Assembly (NCBI GenBank): GCA_027348305.1
Contig: DAIEPS010000055.1
Coordinates: 1-10,136 of the forward strand
Direction of reading: 5' to 3'
DNA length: 10,136 nucleotides
From: Anaerolineaceae bacterium
Lineage (GTDB): Bacteria; Chloroflexota; Anaerolineae; Anaerolineales; Anaerolineaceae
A program made the position numbers and the translations under genes. Positions 6,029 through 10,136 of the stretch are shown here, piece by piece (the stretch's first letter is position 1; each line of letters begins with the position of its first letter). The notes beneath the pieces were generated by a model. The model ran no database searches, was not told where the DNA came from, and saw only the letters and a program-made list of their open reading frames with translations.

Positions 6029-6956
6029 AATTGCTCTGCAAACCCGCCATCTGGTCAAAAAGTACGGAAAACTCACCGCCGTCTCGGACCTCAATCTCGA
6101 AGTCTACGAGGGGGAGGTATTCGGTTTTCTCGGCCCAAATGGCGCAGGCAAGACCACTTCCATTAATATGCTCTGCGGACTACTCAAACCCAACAGCGGA
6201 GAAGTTCTCATCCGCGGCACGGCGCTCGATCACCGCTCTGATATGCAGCAGCGGGTCGGCGTCTGTCCGCAGTCCATTATCTTGTGGAGTTCACTGACCT
6301 GCATTGAACAGCTCATTTTCATCGGTGAGATGTATGACATCCCTGCCAAAGTTGCCCGTTCGCGCGGAGAGCATCTGCTTGAAACCATGCAGTTGACCGA
6401 AAAACGCGACCAATTGGCCAAGACGCTCTCTGGCGGCATGCAGCGTCGTCTCAACCTGATCATGGCGCTGGTACACGACCCCGAGATCCTCGTGCTGGAC
6501 GAACCCGAAGCCGGCCTTGATCCGCAAAGCAGGGTGCTGGTCAGAGATTACATCAAATCCCTGGCGCGCAAAAAAACCATCATCCTCACCACGCATAATA
6601 TGGATGAAGCCGACCGTGTGGCGGATCGCGTGGCCATCATCGACCATGGTCAACTGCTGGCGCTCGGCACGCCTGACGAACTCAAGGCTCAGGTCGGACA
6701 GGGCGATGTGCTTGAATTCACCATGATCCAACCAACCATGGCAGACCGTTATATTTCGCTTCTTTCACCCATCTGCACCGATATTGCCATCAATGTGGAC
6801 GATATCGTCTTGCGTGGCCGCGGGATCGTTGAACTGCTTCCGCGCATCCTCGAAACCTTGCAGCAAAACAGTCTTCACCCTGGAGACTTGCGCCTGAGAC
6901 AAAATTCTCTCGAAGATGTGTTCATCACCCTCACCGGAAGGAGGCTGCGCGAATGA
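6021..6956 (+). CDS. ABC-2 type exporter, ATP-binding subunit (DrrA/CcmA-like)
   Basis: This 311-residue cytoplasmic ATPase drives the membrane partner encoded next. All nucleotide-binding elements are intact: Walker A G38-PNGAGK-T45, Q-loop Gln84, signature LSGGMQ (136-141), Walker B ILVLDE (156-161) and H-loop His192. After about residue 215 comes a C-terminal extension ending in SLEDVFITLTGRRL, as in DrrA-type drug and lipid exporters of the ABC-2 class. The start codon overlaps the Nudix stop by 8 bases, and its own stop overlaps the permease start by 4 (ATGA), so translation of all three is probably coupled. Export, rather than uptake, follows from the family and from the lack of a binding protein. 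The substrate is unknown. Confidence 0.95.
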   Translation: MPEIALQTRHLVKKYGKLTAVSDLNLEVYEGEVFGFLGPNGAGKTTSINMLCGLLKPNSGEVLIRGTALDHRSDMQQRVGVCPQSIILWSSLTCIEQLIFIGEMYDIPAKVARSRGEHLLETMQLTEKRDQLAKTLSGGMQRRLNLIMALVHDPEILVLDEPEAGLDPQSRVLVRDYIKSLARKKTIILTTHNMDEADRVADRVAIIDHGQLLALGTPDELKAQVGQGDVLEFTMIQPTMADRYISLLSPICTDIAINVDDIVLRGRGIVELLPRILETLQQNSLHPGDLRLRQNSLEDVFITLTGRRLRE

Positions 6957-8104
6957 GACTGATCCATGTTTTTCTCAAAAGCATACGCGAACAACTCCGC
7001 AGTTATTGGCTTCTGATCCTTTCGATCAGTATCGCCCCGGTATTTGTCTTGCTTTACTGGATGATCACCGGAGGAGGTTCCACCACCTATCGCGTCTTGA
7101 TCATCAACCATGACACCCCGGCTGCGGCCTCTGTCAGCGCCGCAGCGATCGAGAAAATTCAGCAGCTCAGTTACGCCAATGGGCAGCCGATCCTTAAAGT
7201 GACCCTGACCGAAGATCAAACCGCCGCGGAGGACAAATTGCGAGACCGCGAGGCCCTGGCGTTGATCATCTTCCCGGAAAATTTTTCATCCACACTTCTA
7301 TCTGTGAAAGCTGGTCAGAAGGTGGACCCCGCCAAGTTAACCATCGTCGGCGACCTGACCAATCCCTACTACCCGCTGGTCTCGATCATGGCGGTCTCAG
7401 CGGTGGATGAATATGTCAAAGAAATGACCGGTCAATTCTCACCGGTGGTGCTCAACGAGGTGCCGCTTGGCGCTTCGGGCGCGCGCACCGAATTTGAGGT
7501 TTATGTGCCGGCGTTGCTGATCCTGGCTGTGGTGATGCTGATCTTCCAGGTCTCCATGACCATCACCCGCGAAGTGGAAAACGGCACCCTGAGACGGCTA
7601 CAAATGACCAGGATGACCGCTTTTGACCTGCTGGGGGGTATCAGCCTCACCCAGGTGCTGATCGGAATTGCCTGCGTGTTGATGACCTTTATCACCGCCT
7701 CGCTGCTGGGATTCCGCAGCCAGGGGCCTTTGTGGGTGGCCATACTGATTGGGGCGGTCACCAGTTTCTCGATCGTGGGGGTCGGCCTGATGATTGCCTG
7801 CCTGGCTCGCACGGTCAGTGAAGCCTTTATTTACTCCAACTTTCCGCTCATCTTTTTGATGTTCTTCACCGGCGCAGTCTTCCCCATCCCGCCGATGCCG
7901 ATCTTCACCATCGCCGGACGAACCATCGGCATGTTTGACTTCCTGCCGCCCACTCACGCCATCATTGCCCTGAACAAGATCCTCACTCTGGGTGCAGGGT
8001 TGAAGGATGTCGCTTACGAATTATGCATGCTGCTGATCCTTTCTGCTGTTTATTTTGGGCTTGGTGTTTGGCTGTTTGGCAAAGTGCGCCTAAAACGCGA
8101 TTAA
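6953..8104 (+). CDS. ABC-2 type exporter, permease subunit
   Basis: This 383-residue membrane protein has the ABC2_membrane_3 layout. One N-terminal helix (about 17-39) is followed by a long extracytoplasmic domain (about 40-180), then five or so helices from about residue 186 to near the C-terminus, and a basic cytoplasmic tail (KVRLKRD). The cytoplasmic segment after the second helix reads TREVENGTLRRLQMTRM, the E-x-G-T/S-L-x-R-L coupling region typical of these permeases. It starts within the stop of the ATPase gene (4-base overlap), so the two surely form one transporter, probably a dimer of each subunit. Family members export drugs, lipids, peptides or polysaccharides, and nothing here fixes the substrate. 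The SDR gene starts 36 bases later. Confidence 0.95.
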   Translation: MRLIHVFLKSIREQLRSYWLLILSISIAPVFVLLYWMITGGGSTTYRVLIINHDTPAAASVSAAAIEKIQQLSYANGQPILKVTLTEDQTAAEDKLRDREALALIIFPENFSSTLLSVKAGQKVDPAKLTIVGDLTNPYYPLVSIMAVSAVDEYVKEMTGQFSPVVLNEVPLGASGARTEFEVYVPALLILAVVMLIFQVSMTITREVENGTLRRLQMTRMTAFDLLGGISLTQVLIGIACVLMTFITASLLGFRSQGPLWVAILIGAVTSFSIVGVGLMIACLARTVSEAFIYSNFPLIFLMFFTGAVFPIPPMPIFTIAGRTIGMFDFLPPTHAIIALNKILTLGAGLKDVAYELCMLLILSAVYFGLGVWLFGKVRLKRD

Positions 8105-8140
8105 TATCAAACCGGATATATTGCAAGAATCGAGGTAGCT

Positions 8141-8965
8141 ATGAAAAAAACTGTTTTCATCACGGGTGCATCCAGCGGTATCGGTCTGGCAACCGCCCTT
8201 TACTTCTACTCTCAGGGTTGGAACGTCATAGCCAGCATGCGCAACCCTGGGCAGCGCAAGACCCTGCTGCATGAAAAGGGTCTGCCTGATCTGGTCCATC
8301 TCGATGTGACGGATGGCAGTTCCATCAAGGCTGCCTTGCGCTATGCCGTCGATAAATATCAAAAGGTTGATGTGCTGGTCAACAATGCCGGTTATGCCGT
8401 GTACGGTCCCTTCGAGGCGTCCACACCCGAACAAGTTAAGAAACAATACGAAACCAACGTCTTTGGTTTGATGGAGATGACCCGCGCTGTGCTGCCGCTC
8501 TTCCGCGCGCAGCAGGATGGGCTGATCATCAACGTCACCTCCATGGGCGGACGACTCGGCTTTCCGCTCTATTCGATCTACAACAGCACCAAGTGGGCCG
8601 TCGAAGGGTTTTCTGAAGCCCTGCAATATGAATTGAGATCCCACAACATCCGCGTCAAGACCATTGAACCCGGCGTGATCAAAACGGATTTCTATGACCG
8701 GTCACTGGACCGCAGTGTTGGGACCGTTGAAAATGATCCCTACGCAGAGATCCTGCGCCGCGCCCAAAAGTCACTGGGTGAAGGCGGCATGGCTTCAGGT
8801 TCAGAACCTTCTGTAGTCGCAAAAGCCATCTTCCGCGCCACCACGGATGGCAGCCGCCGGCTGCGCTACCCTGTCGGATCAGATGCGAAGTTGGTAAATT
8901 TTCTGCGCTTTATTCTGCCTTCACAATGGCTTTTTGCGATCCTCGAGAAATTTACTTTGGGTTAG
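8141..8965 (+). CDS. SDR family oxidoreductase (classical short-chain dehydrogenase)
   Basis: This 274-residue cytosolic NAD(P)-dependent dehydrogenase or ketoreductase shows all classical SDR landmarks. They are TGASSGIG (8-15), Asp55 in the LDV strand, NNAG (81-84), Asn106, catalytic Ser134, Tyr147 and Lys151, and a PG motif after the sixth strand (EPGVIKTDF). Arg34 after the second strand favours NADP(H). The C-terminal part, with the RYPVGSDAK segment, resembles SDRs often listed as oxidoreductases of unknown substrate. A GAGGT ribosome site lies at 8132-8136, four bases before the ATG. It sits 36 bases after the ABC permease and 61 bases before the preferred protease start, so it is probably part of the same transcript. 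Its role next to an exporter could be substrate modification, but this is a guess. Confidence 0.94.
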   Translation: MKKTVFITGASSGIGLATALYFYSQGWNVIASMRNPGQRKTLLHEKGLPDLVHLDVTDGSSIKAALRYAVDKYQKVDVLVNNAGYAVYGPFEASTPEQVKKQYETNVFGLMEMTRAVLPLFRAQQDGLIINVTSMGGRLGFPLYSIYNSTKWAVEGFSEALQYELRSHNIRVKTIEPGVIKTDFYDRSLDRSVGTVENDPYAEILRRAQKSLGEGGMASGSEPSVVAKAIFRATTDGSRRLRYPVGSDAKLVNFLRFILPSQWLFAILEKFTLG

Positions 8966-9026
8966 TTTATATCCAATCGACCAGCTATGAACCGCAAGAA
9001 AAAAATAATAAAACAGGATGCCCATT

Positions 9027-9932
9027 ATGACCGCAATCACAGCCGCCCCACAAAAAAGTAATCGCAGCCTCTTCACGCTTGCCTGGATCATAATTGCGCT
9101 GATCAGTGCAATGCCCGATATTGTCTTTTCAGAGATCACCGGCTCGGTGCCCAAATGGCTGCTCATGGTCAAACTCGTGCTGCTGGGTCTCATGGCTGTT
9201 GTATCCTATTTCTATAAACCCATAAAACCGCTGCACAATTTTTTCCTTATTATGATCGCCTTGTTTGGCTTATTGGAACTGCGGCTGAAGTTTGACTTCA
9301 CCCTGCCTTTCCTGCAAAAGTTGTTCGGAGCCAACGTATTTGACCAGCGGATGCAGGCCGAACAAATTGGAAAACTGGTCGTGGCAGTCCTTATGATCTT
9401 GATCTTGTTCATATTGGGCTATCGGCGCAAAGACATCTTTCTAACTCGCGGCAATCTTAATGCCCCCATTCAACCGGTTAAGATACTTGGCTTCCCGAAA
9501 CCCGAGCCGTGGACAAAATTTGGTCTGCTCTGGTCAATCTGCATCGCTGCAGGGTTGGGGGTCGTACTCTATTTTGGGATGAAACCTTCAAGCAGCTTGT
9601 TCCTCAAAATGCTGCCCATTCTGCCTTCCATTATTTTCTACGCCGCCTTGAATGCATTCAATGAAGAAATGATCCTCCGCGCCCCCATGTTGGCAACCCT
9701 TGAACCTGCAAGCGGCAGCCTGAATGCCCTATGGATGGCGGCTTATTTCTTTGGCATATCACACTACTTCGGCGTGCCAAGCGGAATCCTGGGTGCGCTT
9801 GCCTCGATCTTCATGGGCTGGATCTTGAGCAAAGCCATGCTCGAAACACGCGGCCTCTTCTGGGCCTGGTGGATCCACCTGCTCAGCGACATCGTTATCT
9901 TCTCTTTCCTCACCATGGGATTGTTACAATAG
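9027..9932 (+). CDS. CPBP family intramembrane metalloprotease (CAAX/Abi-type)
   Basis: This polytopic membrane protein has about eight hydrophobic segments. It carries the three conserved CPBP (ABI, type II CAAX prenyl endopeptidase-like) motifs, numbered here from the upstream ATG at 9018: E216-E217-xxx-R221, F245-x3-H249, and H287-x3-D291 near the C-terminus. All proposed metal-binding residues are present, so it is probably an active protease rather than a relic. Bacterial members include bacteriocin-immunity and stress-linked proteins, and the substrate here is unknown. The frame opens at ATG 9018, but CAGGA (9014-9018) would abut that codon. It stands at good distance from ATG 9027, which gives 301 residues and is preferred. 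It is the last gene of the plus-strand run and is followed by a 42-bp palindrome. Confidence 0.9.
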   Translation: MTAITAAPQKSNRSLFTLAWIIIALISAMPDIVFSEITGSVPKWLLMVKLVLLGLMAVVSYFYKPIKPLHNFFLIMIALFGLLELRLKFDFTLPFLQKLFGANVFDQRMQAEQIGKLVVAVLMILILFILGYRRKDIFLTRGNLNAPIQPVKILGFPKPEPWTKFGLLWSICIAAGLGVVLYFGMKPSSSLFLKMLPILPSIIFYAALNAFNEEMILRAPMLATLEPASGSLNALWMAAYFFGISHYFGVPSGILGALASIFMGWILSKAMLETRGLFWAWWIHLLSDIVIFSFLTMGLLQ

Positions 9933-9964
9933 ATGCGCAGCGGCGGGGCTATGCTGTTATCGCA

Positions 9965-10006
9965 TACCAAAGTAGGGGTTCGTTGCAACGAACCCCTACT
10001 TTGGTA
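9965..10006. repeat. Perfect 42-bp palindrome with no spacer
   Basis: The arms 9965-9985 and 9986-10006 are exact reverse complements over all 21 bases, meeting at GTTG/CAAC. The core begins GTAGGGGTTCG and ends CGAACCCCTAC. Pairing stops at 9964/10007. GTAGGGG-flanked palindromes of this kind recur as intergenic elements in several bacterial groups, Chloroflexota among them as I recall. It lies between the convergent CPBP gene and the minus-strand membrane protein. There is no T-run on either side, so it is not a standard intrinsic terminator, though a long RNA hairpin here could still affect both transcripts. Confidence 0.9.
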
Positions 10007-10013
10007 AAACAAT

Positions 10014-10136
10014 CTACGCCGCAATCCTTCGACTTCTCGACCAATAAAACCATAAAAATAATGTTTGAACCACGCTTGCCAGGATCACGATCCACAAGAT
10101 CTCTGTGAAACCACCTGCGATGGAAAAAATAATATC
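10014..10136 (-). CDS. C-terminal end of a membrane protein (partial)
   Basis: Reading the minus strand from the window edge gives 40 sense codons and a TAG stop (bases 10014-10016). The residues form one strong membrane helix (from about EILWIVILASVVQ to LFLWFYW), followed by a basic tail, SRSRRIAA. That is the normal pattern for the last helix of an inner-membrane protein with its C-terminus in the cytoplasm. The gene begins outside the window, so the family cannot be named. It converges on the CPBP gene, with only 81 bases between the two stops, and that gap is half filled by the palindrome. Open frames on the plus strand through here are less convincing. Confidence 0.75.
   Translation of the reverse strand, partial: DIIFSIAGGFTEILWIVILASVVQTLFLWFYWSRSRRIAA

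Noticed and set aside
6291..6731. 146-codon minus-strand frame opposite the ABC ATPase
   Set aside because: Shadow of a gene with every ABC motif intact; the product is His/Gln-rich without a domain.
8090..8644. 184-codon minus-strand frame opposite the SDR gene
   Set aside because: The SDR gene has all of its family motifs. The antisense product has no recognisable domain and no promoter.
9731..10108. 125-codon plus-strand frame running across the CPBP gene end and the palindrome
   Set aside because: It overlaps the strongly supported CPBP frame and reads through the 42-bp palindrome. The palindrome gives similar peptides on both strands, an artefact of symmetry.
1..10136. CRISPR arrays, tRNA or rRNA genes, transposases, phage genes, toxin-antitoxin pairs
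   Set aside because: I looked for these and saw no spaced direct repeats, cloverleaf sequences or characteristic proteins. CPBP (Abi-like) membership alone is not evidence of a phage-defence system.

Overview
The window looks like an ordinary chromosomal stretch from a moderate-GC bacterium. I lean towards Chloroflexota (Anaerolineae-like). The reasons are an HpnA-type epimerase, a small Cys-rich protein, and GTAGGGG/CCTCACCCC palindromic intergenic repeats. This placement is inference from sequence flavour and was not tested. I see no phage genes, transposase, CRISPR array, tRNA or rRNA.

Layout. Positions 1-51 hold the end of an upstream gene, closed by a rho-independent terminator (71-102). 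Four plus-strand genes follow: an HpnA-like NAD(P)-dependent epimerase (182-1165), an unrecognised protein (1180-1713), a PhnB-like VOC protein with its own promoter (1785-2261), and a four-cysteine small protein (2285-2524) whose start lies in a perfect hairpin. A nested inverted repeat (2602-2685) separates these from a convergent minus-strand pair, a MarR regulator (4736-4744 down to 4313) and a DHA2 drug-efflux MFS transporter (4288 down to 2735).

The marR promoter is a perfect TTGACA-16 bp-TATAAT, and a perfect 9-2-9 bp palindrome overlaps its -10. This is a textbook MarR autorepression site. Back to back with it is a plus-strand promoter with an extended -10 that feeds six closely packed genes: an MBL-fold hydrolase, a Nudix hydrolase, an ABC-2 exporter ATPase, its permease, an SDR oxidoreductase and a CPBP (CAAX-type) membrane protease (4877-9932). 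Overlaps of 8 and 4 bp in the middle of this run support co-transcription.

The right end holds a perfect 42-bp palindrome (9965-10006) and the last 40 codons of a minus-strand membrane protein (10014-10136). Both large palindromic elements sit between convergent genes.

Functionally the centre is an accessory transport and detoxification neighbourhood: a MarR-controlled MFS pump beside an ABC-2 exporter with hydrolase and oxidoreductase partners. I found no convincing new multi-gene system. The most checkable points are the marR control region, the hairpin-masked start of the small Cys protein, and the two intergenic palindromes.
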